DNA of 32,087 bases. It comes from Lentisphaerae bacterium GWF2_38_69 (lineage in GTDB: Bacteria > Verrucomicrobiota > Lentisphaeria > Victivallales > GWF2-38-69). Position numbers and translations under genes: made by a program. Under the pieces are notes generated by a model. It was given only the letters and a program-made list of their open reading frames with translations. It had not been told where the DNA came from and made no database searches. Each line of letters begins with the position of its first letter. Within the stretch, counting starts at the first letter, position 1. Positions 1 to 7,571 of the stretch are shown piece after piece. The stretch covers positions 1-32,087 of the forward strand of contig MHBE01000012.1 of the NCBI GenBank assembly GCA_001803205.1, read 5' to 3'.

Positions 1-238
1 CAAGATACCCTGGTACCAATCTGGTATTAAGATATGAGAGAATCGGCGAAACATGATTGCATGTGTCATCCTTTTGTCCCCCAGATCAAGATTCCTGAAC
101 TTAAACAATGAGGTTGCAGTTGAATTTTGATGACAGACCAATAGAGTAAGTCCAATTCGTTACGAGATAACACGTACTATCTCCCTATCAAAAGAAAAAC
201 AAAAATATATTATCTTTGGATAATACAGAGGGAAGTTG
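1..238. other. Leader region; possible C-terminal scrap of an upstream gene
   Basis: No complete gene is visible. On the plus strand, positions 3-56 form an open frame ending in TGA (reads RYPGTNLVLRYERIGET), which could be the last codons of a gene starting before the window, but it is too short to identify. The rest is AT-rich leader. A purine-rich ribosome-binding site (GAGGGA, about 228-233) stands just before the radical SAM start. Confidence 0.3.
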
Positions 239-1753
239 ATGAAATTAGGTATTTGTCCTCACTGCAAAGAATTCGTCCCAGTTGAACATATTACAGAAGG
301 CAATAAAGAATATCTTAGCAAAATATGTACCAAATGTGGCAAGACGCGATCGCTTATCTCGAACAATGCTGCTCAATACGCTAAAAAAAGAAACATGATG
401 CTTAACTACGAATATGAAGGATGTTCGTTAAACTGCCTTAACTGCAACCATAAACCCCCAAATATTGTGTTTATTGAGACCACCAACCGCTGTAACATGA
501 ACTGTCCTATATGTATTACTAATGTGCCTTCTATGGGATTCCAGTTTGAACCGCGCATGGAATACTTTGAAAAATTATTTAAACATTATTCAGAGTTTGA
601 ACCTCCTCCTCCAATGCAGCTTTTCGGGGGAGAACCAACAATGCGCGACGATATTTTCGATATTATAAAGCTGGCAAAAAGCTTTGGCCTTTCAGTCAGG
701 CTTGTCACCAACGGCCTGAAACTCGCGGATAAGGACTACTGCGATAAAGTCGTGCAAAGCGGTGCACAAATACTCATTTCTTTTGACGGTCTGAAAAGAG
801 AAATGTATCAGAAACTGCGAGCGTTTCCGGGATCACTTGATTTAAAATTAAAAGCACTCGAAAACCTCTCTGAGCATAAAAAAACAAAAGTTGTGCTCAT
901 GACGGTTATAGATAAAAATATGAACGGCGATGATATGTCATGGCTCCTTGAATACTGCTTAAAAAACCCACACATTATACGAGGAATTTACCTTATGCCG
1001 CTTACTCATGTATGGGAAGAAGAGCGCCTCTCATACACGCCAGACAGAACCACACAGGAAGATGTGGAAAATATCATCGACAAAGCAGTAGGAGGAGATG
1101 CTCAGATTTATCCTGTGAGCTTGATCAGAAAATGGGAACACCTTGCTAATATTTTCAAACTCAAGAATATGCATTTTCTAGGAGTACACCCTAACTGTGA
1201 AAGCTTTACCCTCCTTATTTCTAATGGTAAAAATTTTTTACCGTTCACGCGCTATCTTAAAAAAGGAATTCTTTCGCTTATAGATGATCTCGAATTGTTG
1301 GATAAAAAGTTACAACCCTATACTCCAACTACTATATCCAAATGGCAAAAATATCTGACTATTGTCTCTCTCGTAAAACTTTTCTTTAAACACGCAAACT
1401 TGAATGCTATTGTGAACGCAAAAGGATTGAAATCCGTCGCACGATGGGTAAGTATCCTGGGACATATTGCACTAGGCAAAAAGCTCAAAGACATTATTAA
1501 AGAAAAAACCGAAATAAGAAGTACTTTTAAGGTGTTAATTCTACCTTTTGAAGATAATGACACACTAGAAAGCGAACGCCTTCAGGAATGTTCTTCCTGT
1601 TTTGCCTATGTGGATGTAAAGACGAACAGCATAAAATCAATCCCTTTTTGCATCTGGGAAAAACATAAAAAAGTCATAATGAAAGATATGGCTGAAGTCT
1701 TCAATAAAGAAGGCTACGACAAAGGTCTTTCAAGAAAAAAATTAGAACTTTAA
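239..1753 (+). CDS. Radical SAM protein, MJ0619/Tes-like, with N-terminal rubredoxin-like cysteines
   Basis: This is a 504-residue radical SAM enzyme. The canonical CX3CX2C cluster motif is at residues 85-92 (RCNMNCPIC). Ahead of it lie two CxxC pairs (6-9 and 30-33) resembling a rubredoxin-type metal site, and a second CX3CX2C at 62-69. Further cysteines occur near residue 320 (HPNCESF), 449 (ECSSC) and 470 (IPFC). This cysteine layout is that of the MJ0619 family, which includes archaeal tetraether synthase Tes; members join or modify lipid chains, but substrates vary, so the substrate here is inference. I chose ATG 239 over an in-frame TTG at 236 because GAGGGA sits about 5 bases before it. 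A methyltransferase follows 20 bases later and is probably co-transcribed. Confidence 0.8.
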   Translation: MKLGICPHCKEFVPVEHITEGNKEYLSKICTKCGKTRSLISNNAAQYAKKRNMMLNYEYEGCSLNCLNCNHKPPNIVFIETTNRCNMNCPICITNVPSMGFQFEPRMEYFEKLFKHYSEFEPPPPMQLFGGEPTMRDDIFDIIKLAKSFGLSVRLVTNGLKLADKDYCDKVVQSGAQILISFDGLKREMYQKLRAFPGSLDLKLKALENLSEHKKTKVVLMTVIDKNMNGDDMSWLLEYCLKNPHIIRGIYLMPLTHVWEEERLSYTPDRTTQEDVENIIDKAVGGDAQIYPVSLIRKWEHLANIFKLKNMHFLGVHPNCESFTLLISNGKNFLPFTRYLKKGILSLIDDLELLDKKLQPYTPTTISKWQKYLTIVSLVKLFFKHANLNAIVNAKGLKSVARWVSILGHIALGKKLKDIIKEKTEIRSTFKVLILPFEDNDTLESERLQECSSCFAYVDVKTNSIKSIPFCIWEKHKKVIMKDMAEVFNKEGYDKGLSRKKLEL

Positions 1754-1773
1754 AATATAGAGAATTTTGTAGA

Positions 1774-2388
1774 ATGACGCCAAATAAATTTCACTACTAT
1801 GACGGAAAGATATATAAATGCATTTTTGATCCAGTCTTGAAAGAAGTAAGAGCAATAATTACCGAGCAGATTCCATCAGGCAGCAAAGTTATCGACATAG
1901 GATGCGGTACCGGAGCGCTGGCTTTTAAGCTTGCGAAGTCATGTGAACTAGTAACAGGTATAGAACTTTCTTCCAGAATGATAACATTTGCAGATAAACG
2001 CCGCCGTGAAAAAAAAATCGATAATATTGTATTCGTTCATTCCGACGCCGCTTATTTGCCAAGCATAAAAGATAAAAAGTATGACTATGCTGTAATGTCC
2101 ATGATAATGCATGAGCTGCCATTAAAATACCGCTCAGGTATTCTTAACGAGGCTGTTCGCATAGCAAAAAAAATCATTATAGCTGATTATTCAACTCCTC
2201 TGCCTTTTAACCTGCATGGGACTATTGTACGAGCAGCAGAGTTTTTTGCAGGCATTGAACATTTTTCAGGTTTCAGAAGTTATCAGAAAAACGGAGGAAT
2301 TTATGGGTTTCTTGAAGAGAAAGCCTTACAGGTAAAGTCACAACTAAACGACAGCAGCGGCGTATTTAGCATAGTCCAAGCACAATAG
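1774..2388 (+). CDS. Class I SAM-dependent methyltransferase
   Basis: This is a 204-residue methyltransferase. Motif I is clear at residues 39-47 (VIDIGCGTG), followed by the acidic loop (TGIELSSRM), motif II/III (VHSDAAYLP) and a motif IV region (YDYAVMSMIMHEL). The overall pattern is UbiE/Methyltransf_11-like, on the short side for the family. There is no signal peptide, so it should be cytosolic. It begins 20 bases after the radical SAM gene on the same strand, which suggests one transcript and possibly one pathway (modifying a lipid or quinone-like molecule); that link is inference. It ends convergently, 23 bases from the stop of the next minus-strand gene, and I see no strong hairpin terminator between them. 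Confidence 0.8.
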   Translation: MTPNKFHYYDGKIYKCIFDPVLKEVRAIITEQIPSGSKVIDIGCGTGALAFKLAKSCELVTGIELSSRMITFADKRRREKKIDNIVFVHSDAAYLPSIKDKKYDYAVMSMIMHELPLKYRSGILNEAVRIAKKIIIADYSTPLPFNLHGTIVRAAEFFAGIEHFSGFRSYQKNGGIYGFLEEKALQVKSQLNDSSGVFSIVQAQ

Positions 2389-2411
2389 CCTAGTTTTCAA
2401 GTGTTATAAAT

Positions 2412-3155
2412 TTACTTATTTTTCTTTGATTGATCCAATGAGCTTTTTATTTCCGAAGATACATATTTCCTGAAATCCGGTGATTTTTTTTCATATGCCC
2501 TGGTAAGAGCTCTCAAATAACCGCTATCATAATAAATCCATCCACTTTGACTTTCTATAGCCGAAAATGTCTTGATTGAAAGAGGCATTCCTTTTGAATC
2601 ATATATCTGAGCATCGAATGTCAGGTAAGAGAAGCCATAAGTGTTAGGAACCCCCATTGCCTGAGGAATAAAACCGATGATGCTAAGCCCGAACATTGAA
2701 TATTTAGTTTGCCAATCCATCCTTTCGATGGAAATTTTAATTATAAAATCGGGAAGTTCTTTTCCAGTAATAAGAGTTGAAATCTCTGCAGAGTCAGGAG
2801 ATGCAACAACTGTATTGGCAATTCCTGATGCCTGGAGGTCTTCAGAAACAAGCCTTGCAAAGTCTGCTTCATAATCATAATTATACCCATTAGCCACATA
2901 TACAAAATGTTCCGGTTCTTCAATTATTCTAATATACGGAACAAACGGGATATATGCCTCATAAACGGGTGTCGTTCCGGCATGTCCTCTCATATCAAGA
3001 GGCTTCATAACAACTATCTTTTTGACTAAAGGCTGTTCATCAATCCTCTTGTCAGGAGTATATCCGTAACTTAGTGATGGATACGAACATCCCTGAATAA
3101 AAGCTGCTAGAGCTGATAGAAAGAAGAAAAAAAGCGTTTTGGTTTTTAAATCCAT
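2412..3155 (-). CDS. Outer-membrane lipoprotein of unknown function (last gene of the lipoprotein cluster)
   Basis: This is a 247-residue lipoprotein: a poly-Phe hydrophobic stretch ends in FIQGC with the acceptor Cys at residue 23. The mature part has a KIVVMKPLDMRG strand like the first strand of LpoB/YajG-type domains, and mid-protein a hydrophobic 'MFGLSIIGFIPQAMGVP' segment before further strands, a pattern I associate with uncharacterised periplasmic lipoproteins. A longer reading from GTG 3167 overlaps the previous stop by 4 bases, but the AGGAG element lies on or before that GTG, so ATG 3155 (11 bases after AGGAG) is preferred. It sits 8 bases after the LpoB-like gene and is the promoter-distal end of the cluster. 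Function not known. Confidence 0.72.
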   Translation of the reverse strand: MDLKTKTLFFFFLSALAAFIQGCSYPSLSYGYTPDKRIDEQPLVKKIVVMKPLDMRGHAGTTPVYEAYIPFVPYIRIIEEPEHFVYVANGYNYDYEADFARLVSEDLQASGIANTVVASPDSAEISTLITGKELPDFIIKISIERMDWQTKYSMFGLSIIGFIPQAMGVPNTYGFSYLTFDAQIYDSKGMPLSIKTFSAIESQSGWIYYDSGYLRALTRAYEKKSPDFRKYVSSEIKSSLDQSKKNK

Positions 3156-3163
3156 AATGAATA

Positions 3164-3757
3164 TCACTCCTGAATCTTTCTTATTTCCTTCTCATCACGC
3201 CACTCTATTATACCCGTTTTGAGATTTTTCAGGCTCATTGTGAACTTATAATAAACATTGATACCCCCATTGGTCTGCTTTTGTTTTATTTCAGATAAAT
3301 TTGACACAAGCAGATATTCAGGAGCAAGGTTTGTTCCGTATTGAGTCGCGGTATTCTGGTCATACAAGCCGCTTTCCTGCTGATTTTTTATTTCGTCTAT
3401 GGTTTCCTGATTCGAAGCTTTGTCAGTGAAACGGAATTTTCCGGAACGAAGAAGTTTTGTCACGATAGAATCTGTGAGAGACTGTGTGTCTATATGCTGC
3501 ATTGTTTTATTATTAACCCTGGCAACTTCAAGAATAGGTCTGCGGTTTCTTGTAGCATCAACTATCGGAGGAAAAGTCATGAGTGAATTTACCATAGTTG
3601 AAGCTATCTGCTGCAAATCGCTTGACCCGAAATCTGTAGAAACCGGTGTTGCCGACCCGGCATCCCCGTATTTTACTGTAGACTGACAGGAAACAAGAAT
3701 TGAAATGAGTGCGAATAATGTAGCAAGAAAAGCAATTTTTGAATATTTATTTTCCAT
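3164..3757 (-). CDS. lpoB: LpoB-like penicillin-binding-protein activator lipoprotein
   Basis: This is a 197-residue lipoprotein with a lipobox LVSC (Cys 24), a Thr/Ser/Asp linker, then a globular domain matching the LpoB family: 'RPILEVARVNNKTMQHIDTQSLTD', 'LRSGKFRF', 'GTNLAPEYLLVSNLSEI', 'YKFTMSLKNLKTGIIEWRDEKEI'. In E. coli, LpoB reaches from the outer membrane through peptidoglycan to stimulate the bifunctional synthase PBP1B. Here the linker is short, so reach may differ. A YcfL-like gene lies directly upstream, the same ycfL-lpoB order as in enterobacteria, which strengthens the call. A GGTGG element and a TGGTATAA motif lie just before the ATG. Whether it activates a PBP in this organism is inference. 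Confidence 0.82.
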   Translation of the reverse strand: MENKYSKIAFLATLFALISILVSCQSTVKYGDAGSATPVSTDFGSSDLQQIASTMVNSLMTFPPIVDATRNRRPILEVARVNNKTMQHIDTQSLTDSIVTKLLRSGKFRFTDKASNQETIDEIKNQQESGLYDQNTATQYGTNLAPEYLLVSNLSEIKQKQTNGGINVYYKFTMSLKNLKTGIIEWRDEKEIRKIQE

Positions 3758-3796
3758 ATTAGTTATACCACCATAGTTTTAATTTAATAAGTTCTA

Positions 3797-4234
3797 TTAG
3801 AATAATGGTTTGAGTCTCCACTTGATGACAGAATCGCTATCATCTGCTTCACGGATCTTTATTTTAAAGGATTTTGCTGAGGGATTGGGAGCCAAACCTT
3901 GAATCGTTCTTGTTTCTCTTCCATTCAAATAGATCGGCATCCAGGCAGTGCTTCCCTCGTCGACTTCCATTCCATCAGAGTCGAACCATGAGAATTTATA
4001 CTCGAGAGTATAGGGATTACTTATACCGTTTTCAAGCTGCATATTTACCTTGAGCAGCCCATTAACAAATTTGCTTTTTGTATCAAGAACCTTGATATCC
4101 ACGGGACTGTTTTTGTAGTTTACAGTAGCTGCTCCCTGAGAGGAACCGTCAATGTCCATTACGGCGGTAGAGCATCCTCCGATAAAAACAACCGTTAGAG
4201 CTGTCAGAATAAAAACTATTGTTGTTCTTTTCAT
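3797..4234 (-). CDS. YcfL-like lipoprotein (DUF1425)
   Basis: This is a 145-residue lipoprotein with a lipobox IGGC (Cys 21) and an immunoglobulin-like beta domain of the YcfL/DUF1425 type: 'LLKVNMQLENGISNPYTLEYKFSWFDSDGMEVD' leading to 'GRETRTIQGLAPNPSAKSFKIKIRE'. The family is of unknown biochemical role but is repeatedly found beside lpoB, as here (39 bases upstream of it). AAAGG stands 7 bases before the ATG. The length is normal for the family. I infer a partner or stabilising role for the LpoB-like lipoprotein. Confidence 0.8.
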   Translation of the reverse strand: MKRTTIVFILTALTVVFIGGCSTAVMDIDGSSQGAATVNYKNSPVDIKVLDTKSKFVNGLLKVNMQLENGISNPYTLEYKFSWFDSDGMEVDEGSTAWMPIYLNGRETRTIQGLAPNPSAKSFKIKIREADDSDSVIKWRLKPLF

Positions 4235-4284
4235 ACATAGACCTTTTTAATTATAGTAAATTCTTATGATAAATTATTTTTCTA

Positions 4285-5418
4285 TTATTGCTGCGAGTTA
4301 GAGGGTTCTGCCGGTTTATCTTGGGAAGCGCTTTGATCAGAAGATTCATTACTTTGAACTTCTACCTCATTATCGCTATCAAATGAAAGTGGTTTTTCTG
4401 ATGATCCAGGTGTCATGGGAGCAGGTTCTGCAGGTACTCTTCCGGCTGCCTCAGGCAAAGAACCTCCTGGAGCTGAAACAGGAACAGAATATTCCTTCTG
4501 GTCTTTAGCAACTATTTTTACAATACATCCCTTTGCTACGCCAAGATCCTGTCCTTCAAGTTTCGCATAGGACTGTTTTGCATCAGATCTAATGAGTGTC
4601 CCCTTCCCCACAGATACTTCATTACGAAAAATTTCGCCTGAATCTTCATCTTTTACATCCTCATACGCAAAAAACTCTACAGCTATGCCTTGTTTGAAAT
4701 CAGCCTGATTCCCACGATTTATCAGAATCTGTTTTCCGGTTATTGCTATTACTTTTGCTGGACGGATTAACTTAATTACTTCCTGACAGAGCGCGTTGGC
4801 CAGATCCTTTGCAAGCTCCACATTTAGAGCGTTGCTTCCCTGAATAAACTTTTCATTGCGCGCATCCTGCACCATTTCGTTTTTCGTCATCTGCATACTT
4901 GCTGCTTCAGGCAAATATTGTCCTGTAGTAGTATCCACTATCGCCACGGTTACTGACATATAAAGTTTGCGTCCCATTGAGAAGCGATGGATGTCCTTGT
5001 ATTCCTGAATATCGACCATATCTTCAAATCCATCAATCTGAGGAAGCAAAACATATCTTGCTCCTGCCATCTTCCCGAGTTGCGCGGCATCCTTATCATT
5101 CACATCAACGGCAGTAGCAGCAAATCCCTGTTCCTGTTCAAGATCAGATTTCCTTTTGCGTTCAAGCAGTTGAAAAACTCTTGTCGCGCTTAAGGCAGAA
5201 ATAAATTGAGTGTCAAGAGATTCAGCCATCCGTTTCAAAGATTCAGCTTTACCAGCAGTTGCAGCTGATTGAATTACTGAAGGCTGAATTTCGAGTTTTC
5301 CCACATATATTCCAGGCTGTTCGCCTTTCGCAAGCTCTTCGGCTTTCGCGTTCGACAGCATAAAGATAGATCCCATAAAAAGAACTGAAGCGCATAAAAC
5401 ATTTTTCATATATCTCAT
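4285..5418 (-). CDS. CsgG/HfaB-like secreted protein with acidic low-complexity tail
   Basis: This is a 377-residue exported protein. The signal peptide ends SNAKA|EE (about residue 26) with no lipobox, unlike true CsgG. The body resembles the CsgG/LpoB-type alpha-beta fold: 'SLDTQFISALSATRVFQLLERKRKSDLEQEQ', 'AQLGKMAGARYVLLPQIDGFED', 'MSVTVAIVDTTTGQYLPEAAS', and 'ALNVELAKDLANALCQEVIKLIRPAKV'. A beta-rich domain follows (ILINRGNQADFKQGIAVEFF), then a Pro/Ser/Glu/Gln-rich tail of roughly 50 residues. CsgG forms the curli secretion pore; the transmembrane strands cannot be confirmed here, so pore activity is doubtful. ATG 5418 is chosen because AAAGGA lies 8 bases upstream, whereas the frame extends back to 5448 into the preceding gene. 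Confidence 0.72.
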   Translation of the reverse strand: MRYMKNVLCASVLFMGSIFMLSNAKAEELAKGEQPGIYVGKLEIQPSVIQSAATAGKAESLKRMAESLDTQFISALSATRVFQLLERKRKSDLEQEQGFAATAVDVNDKDAAQLGKMAGARYVLLPQIDGFEDMVDIQEYKDIHRFSMGRKLYMSVTVAIVDTTTGQYLPEAASMQMTKNEMVQDARNEKFIQGSNALNVELAKDLANALCQEVIKLIRPAKVIAITGKQILINRGNQADFKQGIAVEFFAYEDVKDEDSGEIFRNEVSVGKGTLIRSDAKQSYAKLEGQDLGVAKGCIVKIVAKDQKEYSVPVSAPGGSLPEAAGRVPAEPAPMTPGSSEKPLSFDSDNEVEVQSNESSDQSASQDKPAEPSNSQQ

Positions 5419-5444
5419 AATTGGTTTCCTTTCATATAATTCTA

Positions 5445-6680
5445 TCAATAACGATGAATAATTCTTGTAAGCTGTTCTGCAAAACCGTCAGCTCTGATGT
5501 AACTGTTTTTCAGGAAAACTTCTCCGCCAGAAGAAAGTTTTTCCTTCGAATCCGCATCTGCCTGACTCTGCTGTTTTGCAATATCGATTTCAGCGTAAGT
5601 AGTAGCTTTTTCAAGTTCGAGAGATTGTTTGAAAGCAGCCAAATCCTTAAATTTAGCCTGTCCGTCAGCAGTGAATTCCAGAGAAACAGTAAGCTTCTGA
5701 TTTGGATAAATATTCACAGTCTGCTCCCACGGCTCAAAATATTGCCTTGTTATTCTTAACTGATGCAGACCCGGTTTTGTAGTAAAGTTTCCGGGTGGAG
5801 AACCAATAGCTGCTCCATCAAGTTCCGCAGTAGCTCCCGGAACATTGCAATCAAGGGAAAATTGAACAGAAGTAGAATTTTTCAGCGATGTATTTTTTAT
5901 TTTTTCGATATTCTTTGCGATATTATCAGCGAGGACTGAAGTTCCTGAAGTCAGCAGTTTGTCAACAATATTATCCATCAGGATAGAGATACTCTGATTC
6001 TGATTAATATTTAGCGATGGCGTATACATATCCCCATAGATTGATTGCCCTGTCGTTCCATCCATAACTATGATAGTCAGGGGAAGGGTAAAAATATCAA
6101 CTTGATTATTGGTCTTATAAATCGTTCCCTCTCCATTAAAAACTTTTCTTTCATGCCCCAGCTTTCCCATCGAAGCAACAATCATGTATTTAGCATCCAG
6201 GATTTGTGATATGCGTAGAGCTGATGATTTAGCAATACCTCCATCTTTGGTTTCAGCTGTCATAGAATGTTCAGGCTCACTATTTTTAGATACTTCTCCA
6301 GCAGTTGTCATACTGCTATTTGTCGGCGTAGTGGTAGCCGAAACCATAAATGACTGGGCGTATTTATAAATATTGTCATCGGATTCGTCAGATTCGCTGA
6401 ATTTCTGAATTATATCTTTCCAGGTCATGACAGAAATTCCTTTATCTGCTAATTTTGAACACAGCATATCATTAAAAGTATTAATCTCGTTATTCAGCTC
6501 CTTTCCTCCATTATTTCTAACGAACACAGCTGTTTCCAACGAGCTGTTGTCTGAATCTTTAGAGGTTTTTAATTGTCCTCTAACGATTCCTGTGTCAGGA
6601 TCAATGGCAAACAAAATTACGGAAAAGCTTAACGCTACTGTTATTAATAAAACCTTTATCAGTATCTTTTTTTGATTCAT
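5445..6680 (-). CDS. Exported CsgG-like protein with C-terminal PEGA domain
   Basis: This is a 411-residue exported protein with a hydrophobic signal (LLITVALSFSVILFA, cleavage likely near FA|ID). The middle resembles the CsgG/FlgT-like nucleotide-free fold ('FNDMLCSKLADKGISVMTW', 'ISQILDAKYMIVASMGKL', 'TLPLTIIVMDGTTGQSIYGD', 'ILMDNIVDKLLTSGTSVLAD'). Residues about 268-333 form a PEGA domain ('CNVPGATAELDGAAIGSPPG', 'PGLHQLRITRQYFEPWEQ'), an extracytoplasmic beta module. The helical C-terminus is Lys/Glu/Gln-rich. The first in-frame ATG (6695) overlaps the GGGAG element, so ATG 6680, 8 bases downstream of it, is the likely start. The next gene's ribosome-binding site lies in the 26-base gap after it, indicating one operon. 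Confidence 0.75.
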   Translation of the reverse strand: MNQKKILIKVLLITVALSFSVILFAIDPDTGIVRGQLKTSKDSDNSSLETAVFVRNNGGKELNNEINTFNDMLCSKLADKGISVMTWKDIIQKFSESDESDDNIYKYAQSFMVSATTTPTNSSMTTAGEVSKNSEPEHSMTAETKDGGIAKSSALRISQILDAKYMIVASMGKLGHERKVFNGEGTIYKTNNQVDIFTLPLTIIVMDGTTGQSIYGDMYTPSLNINQNQSISILMDNIVDKLLTSGTSVLADNIAKNIEKIKNTSLKNSTSVQFSLDCNVPGATAELDGAAIGSPPGNFTTKPGLHQLRITRQYFEPWEQTVNIYPNQKLTVSLEFTADGQAKFKDLAAFKQSLELEKATTYAEIDIAKQQSQADADSKEKLSSGGEVFLKNSYIRADGFAEQLTRIIHRY

Positions 6681-6730
6681 GAAACACACTCCCATCGTAA
6701 GTATTCAGTAAACTATGTTATCAAACAAAC

Positions 6731-6759
6731 GGGCAGCTCGGAGATCTGTCCCTACCTTA
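6731..6759. repeat. Partial copy of the GC-rich intergenic palindromic repeat
   Basis: The block CAGCTCGGAGATCTGTCCC followed by TACCT in the 193-base gap 6681-6873 matches 28234-28257 with one substitution. It appears to be the right end only of the longer element seen at 28151-28258. The rest of the gap is AT-rich with no gene visible. Confidence 0.65.
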
Positions 6760-6873
6760 ATTCAACCGCATTGAAGAATAGTTTATCAGATTCTTTCTCC
6801 ATTTCGATAGTTTAGTCAAGCTTAATTATCATTACGGGAACAGAAGTTTTTTCCGGAGTACTTAAATATAAAT

Positions 6874-7545
6874 TTAAAAAGGTTCTGTTTCATTTGATGA
6901 AGGGATAAAATCAATTTCAGAGGAAAGCGGTTTGACTCTAGTTGTTTTAATTTTGGAGAGCTTTGCTGTCAGTTCCGGCATCATTGTGTTTATGCAGTTC
7001 TCCATGGCTTCGAGTAGTACATCCTGATATTCTCCAGCTGTAGTAAAAACAGGAATAGCTGAAGCTTCTCCCTGGTAGGATTTGGAGAAAACTACTCTGT
7101 TATTATCTTTCAGGTAAATATATATAGAGACATCTGCCTTATATGAAAAACCATGTATATCGCAATAAAGTTGCGTAAGAGTAGAATCTATTACAAACCC
7201 GTCTTTAGTAGTTTCCTCCGCTTTTACCGCGTTGTACCCTGCTGCCCTGAGATTTTCTATTAGCGTTTCCTGAACCCACTCTTTAACAGGCCTTTTGGCC
7301 AAAACATCCGCTGTATGTATTCCAAAACCATTTCTTACATATCCGATAAAGTTAGGGTTTACCCCTCTTATATCTTCCGGTTCCGACACATGTACTATTT
7401 CAATATCGGTTTTGGTTTCAGTATTCATTTCCTGAGAGGGAACAGGTGTAAACTCAATTTCACGATCGTAAAACGCGCATCCCCCGCAAGTCAGAAATAG
7501 CGGGATTGACAACATCGATATGATTTTAAATAAAGATTTATTCAT
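6874..7545 (-). CDS. YajG-like lipoprotein ending in T-E-P-F
   Basis: This is a 223-residue lipoprotein with an acceptor Cys at residue 23 (LTCGGC). The region 'IRGVNPNFIGYVRNGFG' followed by 'VKEWVQETLIENLRAAGYNAV' and the strand 'ADVSIYIYLKDNNRVVFSKSYQGEAS' follow the plan of YajG-type lipoproteins (an N-terminal strand, an amphipathic helix with a W-x-x-x-x-L pattern, then a resistance/oligomer-like sheet). No enzyme motif is seen. The last residues are NETEPF, resembling the DEEPF and TEEPF ends of two other lipoproteins nearby. The start is ATG with only a weak upstream GGA. It lies 26 bases downstream of the coiled-coil gene, in the same transcriptional run. Family assignment is moderate; function unknown. 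Confidence 0.65.
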   Translation of the reverse strand: MNKSLFKIISMLSIPLFLTCGGCAFYDREIEFTPVPSQEMNTETKTDIEIVHVSEPEDIRGVNPNFIGYVRNGFGIHTADVLAKRPVKEWVQETLIENLRAAGYNAVKAEETTKDGFVIDSTLTQLYCDIHGFSYKADVSIYIYLKDNNRVVFSKSYQGEASAIPVFTTAGEYQDVLLEAMENCINTMMPELTAKLSKIKTTRVKPLSSEIDFIPSSNETEPF

Positions 7546-7571
7546 TCCAAGAAGCAGTATATCATATGCGG

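Noticed and set aside
3156-3167. GTG start at 3167 for the last lipoprotein, overlapping the LpoB-like stop
   Set aside because: The AGGAG element abuts this GTG, so it cannot serve it; ATG 3155 is better placed and still gives a full signal peptide.
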